A DNA stretch of 64,000 bases from CAWACP01 sp963780655 (GTDB lineage: Bacteria > Acidobacteriota > Terriglobia > Bryobacterales > Bryobacteraceae). The notes under the pieces are model-generated. The model was not told the DNA's origin and did no database searches. It worked only from the letters and a program-made list of their open reading frames with translations. The first letter of the stretch is position 1; the number at the start of each line of letters is the position of its first letter. The DNA is taken from positions 62,001 through 126,000 of the forward strand of contig CAWACP010000007.1 of the NCBI GenBank assembly GCA_963780655.1, in the 5' to 3' direction. This document shows positions 34,638 through 42,791 of the stretch, in pieces. The position numbers were made by a program, and so were the translations under genes.

Positions 34638-35489
34638 TTACTGCAAGCCGGCGCGCGACAGCATCGCCAGAAACTGCCCGCGCGTGCGCATATCCATGGC
34701 CTGCGCCACCAGCTTCCCGTCCCGGTCGTAGACGAACGACTTGGGGATGCCTTCGACACGGAACAGATCGTTGACCTTGCGGCCCGGATCGAGCAGCACC
34801 GGGTAGCTGACGTGCCGATCCGCCAGGAACGTTCGCACCTTCTCCGCGTCCTCGTCCGAGATGGCAAGAACCACGAGGCCCCGGTCTTTGTAGCGCTCGT
34901 AAAGGGCTTCCAGATCGGGCATTTCCTTGCGGCAGGGCGGGCACCACGTCGCCCAGAAATTCACCACCACTACCGAGCCGCGAAGTTGCCTGAGCGTCCA
35001 TTGCTTGCCATGCAGGTCGGTGAGCGTGAAATCGGCGTTGCGCCTCGCCTGCTCGTCTGCCTCCAGCTTCGAGAGGGCGGCGGTGAGCTGCGGAGCGCCC
35101 AGTGAAACTCGTACGTTCTCATACCGTATGAGCTGAGCGAGCACCAGGTAAGGGGACTCGCCGTCGATCTCGTTGATGCCAGGCTGTTCGTGCAGAGCGG
35201 ACGCGAGCGTGGTGGCGACCTCCTGGAGCGCGTCATGCCCGAAATCGCCTTCGGTGGACAGGTTGGCGAGCCCGGCCGCGAGCCGCAGCTTATTTTCGGT
35301 TACGGGCAGAGCTCGGATGTCGAGCGCAAGTTGTCTGGTGACGCCCGCTCGCTTGTCGTCGGGCACATCGCGCAGATGACGGATCTGCTCGGCGATGGGC
35401 TTTTCGGCATCGCTCCACACCGGGCGCTTCTGGTCGGCCGCCGCAGCCGCGGTAACCAGCGCGAGCGCCGCGAGCAGTACCGTCCTCAT
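34638..35489 (-). CDS. Exported TlpA-like thiol-disulfide protein
   Basis: This is a 283-residue protein with a signal peptide (MRTVLLAALALVTAAAAA), a helical N-terminal region of about 125 residues and a C-terminal thioredoxin fold. ADFTLTDLHGKQWTLRQLRG leads to the active site WCPPC in FWATWCPPCRKEMPDLE, and the cis-Pro is in VEGIPKSFVYDRDGK. It probably reduces periplasmic disulfides (cytochrome c maturation or similar). An ATG five codons upstream is an alternative. Confidence 0.85.
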   Translation of the reverse strand: MRTVLLAALALVTAAAAADQKRPVWSDAEKPIAEQIRHLRDVPDDKRAGVTRQLALDIRALPVTENKLRLAAGLANLSTEGDFGHDALQEVATTLASALHEQPGINEIDGESPYLVLAQLIRYENVRVSLGAPQLTAALSKLEADEQARRNADFTLTDLHGKQWTLRQLRGSVVVVNFWATWCPPCRKEMPDLEALYERYKDRGLVVLAISDEDAEKVRTFLADRHVSYPVLLDPGRKVNDLFRVEGIPKSFVYDRDGKLVAQAMDMRTRGQFLAMLSRAGLQ

Positions 35490-35510
35490 ATCACTACGGT
35501 ACATCGTCCC

Positions 35511-35588
35511 TGTGGGGCAGGCCATCGGTGTTTGTGGCCTGCCCGCGTCCTGTAAGTAATCGCAGACGACGAAAAACGATCGTCTGCG
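35511..35588. repeat. Hairpin pair related to the GTGGGGC repeats
   Basis: GTGGGGCAGGCCA / TGGCCTGCCC (35512-35543) forms one hairpin. CGCAGACGA (35561-35569) / TCGTCTGCG (35580-35588) forms a perfect 9-bp one. They lie 20-100 bp upstream of the TlpA start. Confidence 0.7.
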
Positions 35589-35622
35589 CCACAGAGCAGC
35601 GAAGCCGCAACCACCGCAACCA

Positions 35623-35828
35623 ACCGCTCCCTCAGGACGTGTGAAACATTCGGCAACCGCTGACGGTCACGGCTGCGGTTGCAAGCTTGCAGTACGTTTC
35701 CGAGCCGCGACCGTGAGGGGGCGGCGCCGAATGATTCAGACCTTCCGAACGAGCGGTACGCAGCGTTACCGCTCCCTCACGGTCGCGGCTCAGCCAGCGT
35801 TTCCGAGCCGCGACCGCAAGGGAGCGGT
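35623..35828. repeat. Palindromic repeat, type C, copy 2 (compound)
   Basis: Several alternating copies of ACCGCTCCCTCACGGTCGCG and its complement (for example 35701-35726 and 35777-35793) fill the space between MarR (stop 35857) and the TlpA gene. The GAGCGGTACGCAGCGTTACCGCTC core seen in copy 1 recurs. Confidence 0.85.
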
Positions 35829-35856
35829 TGCACGGTGCTGGAAATTCTTCGCGGGC

Positions 35857-36321
35857 TCATGAATCCAGCAGCCGCCGCAGTGCGCTCAGGCCTTCGGCGA
35901 TGATCGCCCGCTCGGCCGGTTTCGCACGGCCCAGCGCGTCCACCAGCGGGTTCATGGTCAACGCCGGCAGCCTCTCGCGCATGAACGCGGTCACTTCGTC
36001 CGACGGAAAGATCCTGCTGAACCGGCCATCCTTCTCGTCCGGCTGCCGGATTACCATGCCACGCTTTTCGAGCCGGTCGATGATTCCCGAAACCGTGCTG
36101 TGCGCGAGTCCGGCGTGGCTGCTCAGCTCCTTCAGGCTCAGCCCCTCGGAGGCGACGATGATCTGCATGATGGCGCGCTGCGCACCGGTAAGCTCGCCGC
36201 GCGCGAACTCGGCCTCGGCGGGCCGCTGCAACGCCTGGCGGATCGCGCGCAGGTCGCGGTCGATCTGCTGCGCTCGTTCGCGCAATCTCTGCGCTGAGCT
36301 TCCGGAGGAGTTACCAGACAT
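35857..36321 (-). CDS. MarR-family regulator
   Basis: This is a 154-residue MarR protein with ELTGAQRAIMQIIVASEGLS, the recognition region LKELSSHAGLAHSTVSGIIDRLEKRG and the wing RQPDEKDGRFSRIF. Its start overlaps the end of the upstream methyltransferase-like gene by 11 bp, so both are translated together. It probably binds the palindrome at 36903-36926. Confidence 0.88.
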   Translation of the reverse strand: MSGNSSGSSAQRLRERAQQIDRDLRAIRQALQRPAEAEFARGELTGAQRAIMQIIVASEGLSLKELSSHAGLAHSTVSGIIDRLEKRGMVIRQPDEKDGRFSRIFPSDEVTAFMRERLPALTMNPLVDALGRAKPAERAIIAEGLSALRRLLDS

Positions 36322-36883
36322 AGGGGATCAACGCTTTCACATGCTGCCGGTATTCACTGTACTGGGCGCCGAACTGCTCGGTCATGAATTGCTCTTCGAT
36401 GCGCCACTTCTGCCAGCAGCCGATCACTGCGAGAGCAACGCCAACCAGACACTCGGTTCTTCCGAAGGCGATGGCCGTGCCGAACAAACCGAACACCAGG
36501 CCGGTGTAGACGGGATGGCGCACCAGCGAGTAGGGGCCTTCGCGCACCAGCGTGTGGTCGTACTTCACCGTTACTGTACCGCTCCAGTTCCGGCCAAGTA
36601 CAAGCCGCGCGGCAACGGCGAACGCTGCCGCCGCCAGCGTGATGGCAAACCCGGTCCAGGCGACTGCTGCTTCGGGGGGCAGGAATCTGGCGAACAGGAA
36701 TCCCTCGTGCACCGGCATCCTGAAAACCAGCGCAAACGCCGCAATCATGATGGCGAGGTGAGCAACGCGTGAAACAACGCTTTGCGTCCGCTTCGCGCGG
36801 CTGGCGAGGAGATAGCCTATGGCCCAGACAATCCCGACCACGATCCAGACCTCATTGATCCAGTTGCAAATGGCAGCGTACAT
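36311..36883 (-). CDS. Isoprenylcysteine carboxyl methyltransferase-like membrane protein
   Basis: This is a 190-residue membrane protein with about five spans. The family segment is LVREGPYSLVRHPVYTGLVF with the following ...EEQFMTEQFGAQYSEYRQHV, the SAM-binding end of ICMT/PEMT-like enzymes. In bacteria such proteins methylate unknown lipids or small molecules. It is the first gene of a methyltransferase-marR operon; GGAG lies upstream. Confidence 0.83.
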   Translation of the reverse strand: MYAAICNWINEVWIVVGIVWAIGYLLASRAKRTQSVVSRVAHLAIMIAAFALVFRMPVHEGFLFARFLPPEAAVAWTGFAITLAAAAFAVAARLVLGRNWSGTVTVKYDHTLVREGPYSLVRHPVYTGLVFGLFGTAIAFGRTECLVGVALAVIGCWQKWRIEEQFMTEQFGAQYSEYRQHVKALIPYVW

Positions 36884-36902
36884 GCGATAACTCCGTTCTG
36901 TA

Positions 36903-36926
36903 CGACGTGTCGTATACGATACGTCG
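36903..36926. promoter_or_regulatory. Candidate MarR operator between the methyltransferase operon and icd
   Basis: CGACGTgTCGTATACGAtACGTCG is a 24-bp palindrome with one mismatched pair, 20 bp upstream of the methyltransferase start. Further TCGTAT/ATACGA half-sites continue to 36933. Position and symmetry fit autoregulation by the downstream MarR protein. Confidence 0.7.
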
Positions 36927-36996
36927 CATACGACCGATATTACATGGGCGCGGCGCGGAATGCAATAGCCCCGGCGCGCTACGCTGGTGTTTCAAC

Positions 36997-38439
36997 ATGG
37001 CGAACACTCCAATCACGGTCGCTTATGGCGACGGAATCGGCCCCGAGATCATGACCGCAAGCCTGCACATCCTGCGCGAAGCCGGCGCGCGGATCGACGC
37101 CGAGATCATCGAGATCGGCGAGAAGGTGTATCTGCGCGGCAACAGCGCGGGCATCGACCCGGCGGCGTGGGAATCCCTGCGGCGCACGAAGGTGTTCTAC
37201 AAGGCGCCCATTACCACTCCCCAGGGCGGCGGCTTCAAGAGCCTGAACGTCACCACGCGCAAATCGCTGGGCCTCTACGCGAACGTGCGGCCGTGCGTCT
37301 CCTATCACCCCTATATCGAGACGAAGCACCCGAACATGGACCTGGTGATCGTGCGCGAGAACGAAGAGGACCTTTACGCCGGCATCGAATACCGGCTGAG
37401 TCCGACCGTAATGGAGACGCTGAAGCTCATCTCGCGGCCCGGCACCGAGAAGATCGTCCGGTACGCCTTCGAATACGCGCGGCGGCATGCTCGGAAAAAG
37501 GTCACCTGCTTCACCAAGGACAACATCATGAAGATGACCGACGGGCTGTTCCACCGCATCTACGACGAGATCGGGCAGCTCTATCCGGACATCGAGAAGG
37601 AACACTGGATCGTGGACATCGGCGCGGCGAAGCTGGCCGACACGCCCTCGGTATTCGACGTAATCGTGATGCCGAATCTGTATGGCGACATTCTCTCCGA
37701 CGTGGCCGCGCAGATTGCGGGATCGGTGGGGCTGGCAGGGTCGGCGAATATCGGCACGGGGGCGGCCATGTTCGAGGCGATTCACGGTTCCGCGCCGCGC
37801 CGCGCCGGTCAGAACCTGGCGAATCCTTCGGGATTGCTGCTGGGCGGCGTGCTGATGATGGTCCACATTGGCCAGCCCGATGTGGCCGAGCGCGTCCACA
37901 ATGCGTGGCTGCGCACCATCGAAGACGGCATTCATACCTATGACATTTTCGATGAGGGCGTGAGCAAGGAGAAGGTGGGGACGAAGGAGTTCGCCGGGGC
38001 GGTGGTGGCGCGGCTGGGGAAATCGCCCGAGCACCTGAAAGCGGTCCACTATGCCGAGGCGCCTCCGGAATCTCCGCGCGCCGAAGCGGCCGGGGCGAGC
38101 GCCACGATCGCGAAGCGGATCGACGGCATTGACGTCTATGTGGAGTGGCCCTCAACCGACCCGAATGCCCTGGCGGCGAAGATTCAACCCGCGTCTGCCG
38201 ACGGCCTGAAGCTCACGATGATCTCGAACCGTGGCGTAAAGGTGTGGCCTGAGGGAATGTCCGAGACATTCTGCACGGATAGTTTCCGCTGCCGCTTCCA
38301 GGCCGACGGCGGCACGACGATCGCGAAGACCGTGGAACTGCTCGGCCGCATCGACAAGCTGGGCCTCGAGATTGTAAAGACGGAAGGGCTGCGCAGCTAC
38401 GACGGGCAGCCTGGGTACTCGCTGGCGCAGGGTCAATAG
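36997..38439 (+). CDS. icd: NADP-dependent isocitrate dehydrogenase, Thermus-type long form
   Basis: This is a 480-residue beta-decarboxylating dehydrogenase. The family motifs are VAYGDGIGPEIM, NVRPCVSYHPYIETKHPNMDLVIVRENEEDLYAG, NLYGDILSDVAAQIAGSVGLAGSANIG and FEAIHGSAPRRAGQNLANP. The first 340 residues are the catalytic core. The remaining 140 residues (from about YVEWPSTDPNALA) form the extra C-terminal domain known from Thermus IDH. It catalyses isocitrate to 2-oxoglutarate in the TCA cycle. The ATG at 36997 is the family start. purE follows after 12 bp. Confidence 0.92.
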   Translation: MANTPITVAYGDGIGPEIMTASLHILREAGARIDAEIIEIGEKVYLRGNSAGIDPAAWESLRRTKVFYKAPITTPQGGGFKSLNVTTRKSLGLYANVRPCVSYHPYIETKHPNMDLVIVRENEEDLYAGIEYRLSPTVMETLKLISRPGTEKIVRYAFEYARRHARKKVTCFTKDNIMKMTDGLFHRIYDEIGQLYPDIEKEHWIVDIGAAKLADTPSVFDVIVMPNLYGDILSDVAAQIAGSVGLAGSANIGTGAAMFEAIHGSAPRRAGQNLANPSGLLLGGVLMMVHIGQPDVAERVHNAWLRTIEDGIHTYDIFDEGVSKEKVGTKEFAGAVVARLGKSPEHLKAVHYAEAPPESPRAEAAGASATIAKRIDGIDVYVEWPSTDPNALAAKIQPASADGLKLTMISNRGVKVWPEGMSETFCTDSFRCRFQADGGTTIAKTVELLGRIDKLGLEIVKTEGLRSYDGQPGYSLAQGQ

Positions 38440-38451
38440 AGGAGCCGCCGC

Positions 38452-38949
38452 ATGGAACAGAACATGGGGAATGCTCTGGTCGGCATCATCATGGGGAGCA
38501 AGTCCGACTGGGAGACCATGAAGAATGCACGCGACACTCTGGCGAAGTTCGGGGTGGCCAGTGAAGCGCGCGTGCTCTCGGCGCATCGGACGCCGCGGCT
38601 CGCATCCGAGTATGCATCCACCGCGGAAGCGCGCGGGTTGAAGCTGATCATCGCGGGGGCTGGCGGCGCCGCTCACCTGGCCGGCGTCATCGCCGCGCAC
38701 ACGCTGTTGCCGGTGCTCGGGGTGCCGATGGAATCGGCGTCGCTGAAGGGGATGGACTCGCTGCTGTCCACGGTGCAGATGCCGGGCGGCATACCGGTCG
38801 GCACGCTGGCGATCGGCAAGGCCGGAGCAACCAACGCGGCGCTGCTGGCGGTGGCGGTGCTCGCCCTGAGCGACCTGGGGTTGCGCGACAAGCTCCGCGA
38901 GTATCGCGAAGACATGGAAGAGAAGATTAAGCAGGAAGTGCTGGAATAA
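38452..38949 (+). CDS. purE: N5-carboxyaminoimidazole ribonucleotide mutase
   Basis: This is a 165-residue PurE. The motifs GIIMGSKSDWETM, VLSAHRTPRLASEY, GAGGAAHLAGVIAAHT and LPVLGVPMES-SLKGMDSLLSTVQMPGG line the active site. It rearranges N5-CAIR to CAIR in purine synthesis. Its usual partner purK is not in this window. GAGGAG lies upstream; it is probably cotranscribed with icd. Confidence 0.94.
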   Translation: MEQNMGNALVGIIMGSKSDWETMKNARDTLAKFGVASEARVLSAHRTPRLASEYASTAEARGLKLIIAGAGGAAHLAGVIAAHTLLPVLGVPMESASLKGMDSLLSTVQMPGGIPVGTLAIGKAGATNAALLAVAVLALSDLGLRDKLREYREDMEEKIKQEVLE

Positions 38950-38957
38950 ACGAATTA

Positions 38958-39039
38958 TGGGGCAGGATTGTATCCTGCGGCCGATTTGCAATCGGCCAGG
39001 CGGCTTGAAAAGCCGCCGCAGGCTGAAAGCCTGCCCCAC
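38958..39039. repeat. Compound palindromic repeat, type B, copy 2
   Basis: TGGGGCAGG...CCTGCCCCA encloses hairpins CAGGATTGTATCCTG, GGCCGATTTGCAATCGGCC, GGCGGCTTGAAAAGCCGCC and GCAGGCTGAAAGCCTGC in a row. It lies between two co-directional genes. Confidence 0.9.
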
Positions 39040-39056
39040 AAAACAAAAGGACAGCA

Positions 39057-39956
39057 ATGGCGAATCTCGGTTTTCTGGGACTTGGAATCATGGGTCGGCC
39101 GATGGCCGAGCACCTTCTTAACGCCGGCCACCGGGTGGCGATCTGGACCCACGATTTGGGCAAGGCGAGAAAGCTGGCGGCAGAGCACCCCAACGCCGTT
39201 GTCGGCGAAACGCCGTGTCAGGTGGCCGAAAAGGCCGAGTGCGTGTTCCAATGCGTCGGCACGTCCGAAATGTCGGAGGCCGTCCTGCTGGGCAAAGACG
39301 GCGTGATCCAGGGCGCAAAGCCGGACACGGTGGTGGCGGACGCTTCCACCATCTCGCCCGAGGTCAGCCGGGAGATCGGGCGTCGGATGACCGAGCGCGG
39401 CATACTATTTCTGGACGCGCCCTGTACCGGATCGAAGGCGGGCGCCGAGGGCGGCTCGCTCACCTTCATGATCGGTGGGGATAAAGCCGTTTTTGAGCGC
39501 ATCCGGCCCTGGCTCGAGTGTATGGGTAAGCAGTTTTACTACTGTGGCGGACCGGGGCTGGGGCTGGAAGCGAAGCTCTCCCAGAACCTGGTCCTGTCGA
39601 ACATGCTGATGGCGTTTAACGAAGGAATGGTCCTGGCGACTAAGGCAGGCGTCGACCCGGCCCTGATGGTGGAGATCCTTAACAACAGTGCGGCCCGGTC
39701 AGGTCTGGTGTCCGCAAAAGCCCCGGCGGTACTCAAACGGGACTTCTCCACGAACTTTTCCACAAAATGGATGGCCAAGGATGTGGCTCTGGCACTCGAG
39801 TCAGGCCGCCGAAGGAACATACCCCTTCCGCTTACTGGTGTTACCGAACAGATGTTTCAGGCTGCAATTGCAAAGGGTTACGGGGATGAGGACCTCTGTG
39901 CCACCATCAAGGTACTGGAAGAGTACGCCGGACTGCAAGTTATCCAACACTCCTGA
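39057..39956 (+). CDS. NAD(P)-dependent beta-hydroxyacid dehydrogenase (3-hydroxyisobutyrate/tartronate semialdehyde type)
   Basis: This is a 299-residue protein with the Rossmann start GFLGLGIMGRPMAEHLLNAG, the substrate motif DAPCTGSKAGAEGGSLTFM and the catalytic Lys in GLEAKLSQNL. The C-terminal dimerisation domain has MAKDVALALESGRRRNIPLPL. The family oxidises or reduces 3-hydroxyisobutyrate, glyoxylate or succinic semialdehyde; which substrate applies here is open. The upstream gap is a repeat, and no promoter was identified. Confidence 0.87.
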   Translation: MANLGFLGLGIMGRPMAEHLLNAGHRVAIWTHDLGKARKLAAEHPNAVVGETPCQVAEKAECVFQCVGTSEMSEAVLLGKDGVIQGAKPDTVVADASTISPEVSREIGRRMTERGILFLDAPCTGSKAGAEGGSLTFMIGGDKAVFERIRPWLECMGKQFYYCGGPGLGLEAKLSQNLVLSNMLMAFNEGMVLATKAGVDPALMVEILNNSAARSGLVSAKAPAVLKRDFSTNFSTKWMAKDVALALESGRRRNIPLPLTGVTEQMFQAAIAKGYGDEDLCATIKVLEEYAGLQVIQHS

Positions 39957-39972
39957 TCCATACAAAAAACTG

Positions 39973-40001
39973 TTGCAATTCAGAATTTCATATACTAGAA
40001 T
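39973..40001 (+). promoter_or_regulatory. Strong sigma-70-type promoter for the RNA candidate
   Basis: TTGCAA (39973-39978), 17 bp, then TAGAAT (39996-40001). The spacer is A/T-rich, unlike the genome. The predicted start is near 40008-40009. Confidence 0.75.
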
Positions 40002-40008
40002 TGGAATT

Positions 40009-40200
40009 AAGCCGGGGAGGCAACTCCCACCAAAGCGAGACTAACCTCATTAAGACCCCTGAAGCATCCTCCCCGGCGCCCGAAAGGGTCATGTTTCCAA
40101 CGAGGACTTCAGGTAACCCACCGAAAGCTGCCTGACAATCCAGTTTAAGGGATTAACAAGTATTTACAACGCGAGAGGGTGTCTTTCGGGTGGAAATGCC
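40009..40200 (+). ncRNA. Candidate structured RNA upstream of dxr
   Basis: This is about 190 nt of noncoding, lower-GC sequence behind a strong promoter. Stem 1: GCCGGGGAGG (40011-40020) pairs perfectly with CCTCCCCGGC (40068-40077). CCTGAAG in its loop (40058-40064) is complementary to CTTCAGG (40107-40113) outside it, a pseudoknot; 40109-40113 can instead pair with CCTGA at 40131-40135. A GAAA hairpin (CCCGAAAGGG, 40079-40088) lies between. CCACCGAAAG (40118-40127) pairs with CTTTCGGGTGG (40183-40193) with one bulge. No riboswitch class that I know fits, and closing terminal pairing as in 6S RNA is missing. It may be a free RNA or a leader of dxr. Confidence 0.5.
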
Positions 40201-40233
40201 GGTACCATCGGGATAGTAGAACTTCTTCAACGA

Positions 40234-40239
40234 TATAAT
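40234..40239 (+). promoter_or_regulatory. -10 box (TATAAT) just before dxr
   Basis: A perfect TATAAT lies 12 bp before the dxr ATG, with no Shine-Dalgarno sequence between. The -35 region is weak. This suggests a nearly leaderless dxr mRNA in addition to any read-through from 40009. Confidence 0.5.
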
Positions 40240-40251
40240 AGAGCCTTCCTG

Positions 40252-41466
40252 ATGAAGAACGTCACGGTGCTTGGTTCAACCGGCTCAATCGGCGTCAGTA
40301 CACTGGATGTAGTCGGCCGGCGCCCCGAACAGTTCTGTATTTTTGCCCTCGTCGCGGGCGCCAACACCGATCTGCTGGCGACGCAGATTGCTCGTTTTCG
40401 ACCGAAGATGGCGTGCGTAGCCAGCGAACAAGGCCGTGAGGCGCTCACGCGCACTCTTCAGGAAACCGGGCTGGCGCGTCGGGAATGGCCGCAAATTGAA
40501 TGCGGTTCGGCCCCCATGGTCACCTGCGCCACGGAACCTGATGTGGATTTCGTCATGTCGGCCATTGTCGGTGTTGCGGGGCTCGAAGCTACGTACCAGG
40601 CGATTTGTCGCGGCAAGCGCGTGGGTCTGGCCAACAAGGAAGTTCTGGTGGCCAGCGGCGCTCTGGTGATGGAAGCCGCTCGGCGGCATCAGGCCGAGCT
40701 GATTCCGGTGGACAGCGAGCACAACGGAGCGCACCAGTGTTTCCGCGCCGGCCGGCGCGACGAGGTGTCACGCCTGCTGCTGACCGCGTCGGGAGGGCCC
40801 TTTCGCGAGACTCCGCGCGACGATTTCGAATTTGTAACTCCGGCGCAGGCTCTGAATCATCCAACCTGGAGGATGGGCCGCAGGATCACCATCGATTCCG
40901 CCACGATGATGAACAAGGGCTTCGAGGTGATTGAGGCCTGCTGGCTTTTCCATCTTCCGGTGAACAAGGTTGAGGTCGTCGTGCATCCACAATCGTCGGT
41001 GCACGCGATGGTGGAGTACGTGGACGGGACGGTGATGGCGCAGATCTCGGCGACGGACATGCGGATGCCAATCCAGTACGCGCTGACCTACCCGGACAGG
41101 GCCGAAGCGCCGGTAGCGCGCCTCGACTGGAGTCAGCCGCGCAGCTGGACGTTCCTGCCGCCGGATCTCGAGAAATTCCCGCTGTTGCAGCTGGCATACC
41201 AGGCGCAGGAGACCGGCGGGTCGGCGACATGCACTCTGAACGCAGCCGATGAGATTGCCGTGCAGGCGTTCCTGAATGACGAGATTTCCTTTCCGGGTAT
41301 CGCGCAGGTGGTGCGCACCACGCTGGAACGAGTGCCGGTCCGGAGCCCCCGTACCATCTCGGAGGTGCTGGCGGTGGACGAAGAATCCAGAGTCGTGGCG
41401 CGGCAGGTGACGGCGCAACTGGCCGCATCGGGCGCGCGACGCCCGGGCTACGTAAGGGTTGGTTAA
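40252..41466 (+). CDS. dxr: 1-deoxy-D-xylulose 5-phosphate reductoisomerase
   Basis: This is a 404-residue DXR. The NADPH site is VTVLGSTGSIGVSTLDV, the metal and substrate residues are in LIPVDSEHNGAHQC, the flexible loop is LTASGGPFRETP, and HPTWRMGRRITIDSATMMNKGFEVIEA is the signature. It catalyses the first committed step of the MEP isoprenoid pathway. rseP follows after 5 bp, a pairing common in bacteria. Confidence 0.95.
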   Translation: MKNVTVLGSTGSIGVSTLDVVGRRPEQFCIFALVAGANTDLLATQIARFRPKMACVASEQGREALTRTLQETGLARREWPQIECGSAPMVTCATEPDVDFVMSAIVGVAGLEATYQAICRGKRVGLANKEVLVASGALVMEAARRHQAELIPVDSEHNGAHQCFRAGRRDEVSRLLLTASGGPFRETPRDDFEFVTPAQALNHPTWRMGRRITIDSATMMNKGFEVIEACWLFHLPVNKVEVVVHPQSSVHAMVEYVDGTVMAQISATDMRMPIQYALTYPDRAEAPVARLDWSQPRSWTFLPPDLEKFPLLQLAYQAQETGGSATCTLNAADEIAVQAFLNDEISFPGIAQVVRTTLERVPVRSPRTISEVLAVDEESRVVARQVTAQLAASGARRPGYVRVG

Positions 41467-41471
41467 TTCCT

Positions 41472-42791
41472 ATGGTTGTTGTACAGAGCGTCTGGTGGCT
41501 GCTCGTGCTGATCGGGGTCATGATCCTGATCCACGAGCTGGGGCATTACTGGGCCGCCAGAATATTCGATGTTCGCGTGGACGCGTTCAGCTTTGGCTTC
41601 GGACCGCGGCTGTTCGGGTTTCGGCGAGGAGAGACGGATTTCCGTTTCTCGCTGATCCCATTTGGCGGGTACGTGAAGATGGCCGGCGAGTTGCCGGGTG
41701 ACGAGACCGCCACCGATCCGCGGGCAGTTCTGGCCAAGCCGCGCTGGCAGCGGCTGATCATCGCTTTTGCCGGACCTTTCATGAACATTGTGCTCGCGGT
41801 GGCGCTGGTCACCGGCCTGTTCATGGTGAAGTACGCGAAATCCACGGATCATCCGGATCCGGTGATCGGCTATGTGGCGCCCACGGGCGCGGCTGCAAAG
41901 GCCGGCATCCACGCCGGCGACGAAATCGTGCAGATCGACGACAAAGCCGACCCGAACTGGGAGGACGTGGCTTTCCGCGAGGTCTCGAGCGCGAACCGTC
42001 CGCTGACGGTGTGGGTAAAGCGCAACGGCGAGCGAATGCGATTCAACGTGACGCCGGTGCTCGACAACCAGTCGGGCCTGGGCTTCGCCGGCTGGGATCC
42101 GCAAATGGATGTGGAGATCGCGGGCTTCCTCAATGGAAGCGCGGCGGAAGCGGCGGGCGTGCACGCGGGCGACATTCTGCAGAGCGTGAACGGGCAGCCG
42201 GTACGGTCTACTATCAGCCTGCAGGACATCATCACTTCCAGCAACGGCGCGCCCATTCAGATTACGGTACTGCGTAACGGCAAGCCGGTAACCGTGACCG
42301 TCTCGCCGAAGAAGATGTCGGCCGAAGGCGGCGCGGCGCGCTGGATGATTGGCGTCAGGCTGCAGCCACGAGTGGTGTACACCAGGCTCGGCCTTCCCGA
42401 CGCTCTGGGTGAATCGGTGCGCGCAAACGCGAGAAGCGCGACGTTCACGTACAAGCTGCTGAAGGGCATTATGGAGCGGCGCATGTCGCCGAAGACGCTC
42501 TCCGGCCCTATCGGGATCTCCGATGCCGCGCGGAAAGCCGCGCAGGAGGGCGCGCTGCCGTTCCTCGAGCTGATGGCCATGGTGAGCCTGCAACTCGCGA
42601 TCTTCAACTTACTCCCGATTCCTATTCTGGACGGCGGCGTTATTCTGACCCTGCTGATCGAGATGCTGCTGCGGAGAGATCTCAGCATGCAGGTGAAGGA
42701 AGCAGTGTTCAAGGTCGGCTTTGTGTTTCTGATGATGGTGGTCGCATTCGTCATCTACAACGATATTTCCAAGATCATTCCAGCCGGGTAG
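41472..42791 (+). CDS. rseP: Site-2 membrane protease RseP
   Basis: This is a 439-residue intramembrane zinc protease. HELGH in ILIHELGHYWAARIF is the metal site, two PDZ domains follow (about 125-205 and 215-300, with GAAAKAGIHAGDEIVQIDD and GSAAEAAGVHAGDILQSVNG), and NLLPIPILDGG in the third span carries the remaining zinc ligand. It cleaves anti-sigma factors and remnant signal peptides in the membrane. It is the last gene of the dxr-rseP pair; its 3' end is overlapped antisense by the next gene. Confidence 0.94.
   Translation: MVVVQSVWWLLVLIGVMILIHELGHYWAARIFDVRVDAFSFGFGPRLFGFRRGETDFRFSLIPFGGYVKMAGELPGDETATDPRAVLAKPRWQRLIIAFAGPFMNIVLAVALVTGLFMVKYAKSTDHPDPVIGYVAPTGAAAKAGIHAGDEIVQIDDKADPNWEDVAFREVSSANRPLTVWVKRNGERMRFNVTPVLDNQSGLGFAGWDPQMDVEIAGFLNGSAAEAAGVHAGDILQSVNGQPVRSTISLQDIITSSNGAPIQITVLRNGKPVTVTVSPKKMSAEGGAARWMIGVRLQPRVVYTRLGLPDALGESVRANARSATFTYKLLKGIMERRMSPKTLSGPIGISDAARKAAQEGALPFLELMAMVSLQLAIFNLLPIPILDGGVILTLLIEMLLRRDLSMQVKEAVFKVGFVFLMMVVAFVIYNDISKIIPAG

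Noticed and set aside
40009..40200. 6S RNA or a known riboswitch as the RNA upstream of dxr
   Set aside because: The 5' and 3' ends do not close into the long 6S hairpin, and none of the conserved cores I could recall (cobalamin, GEMM, SAM, TPP, fluoride) is present. A database search could still overturn this.
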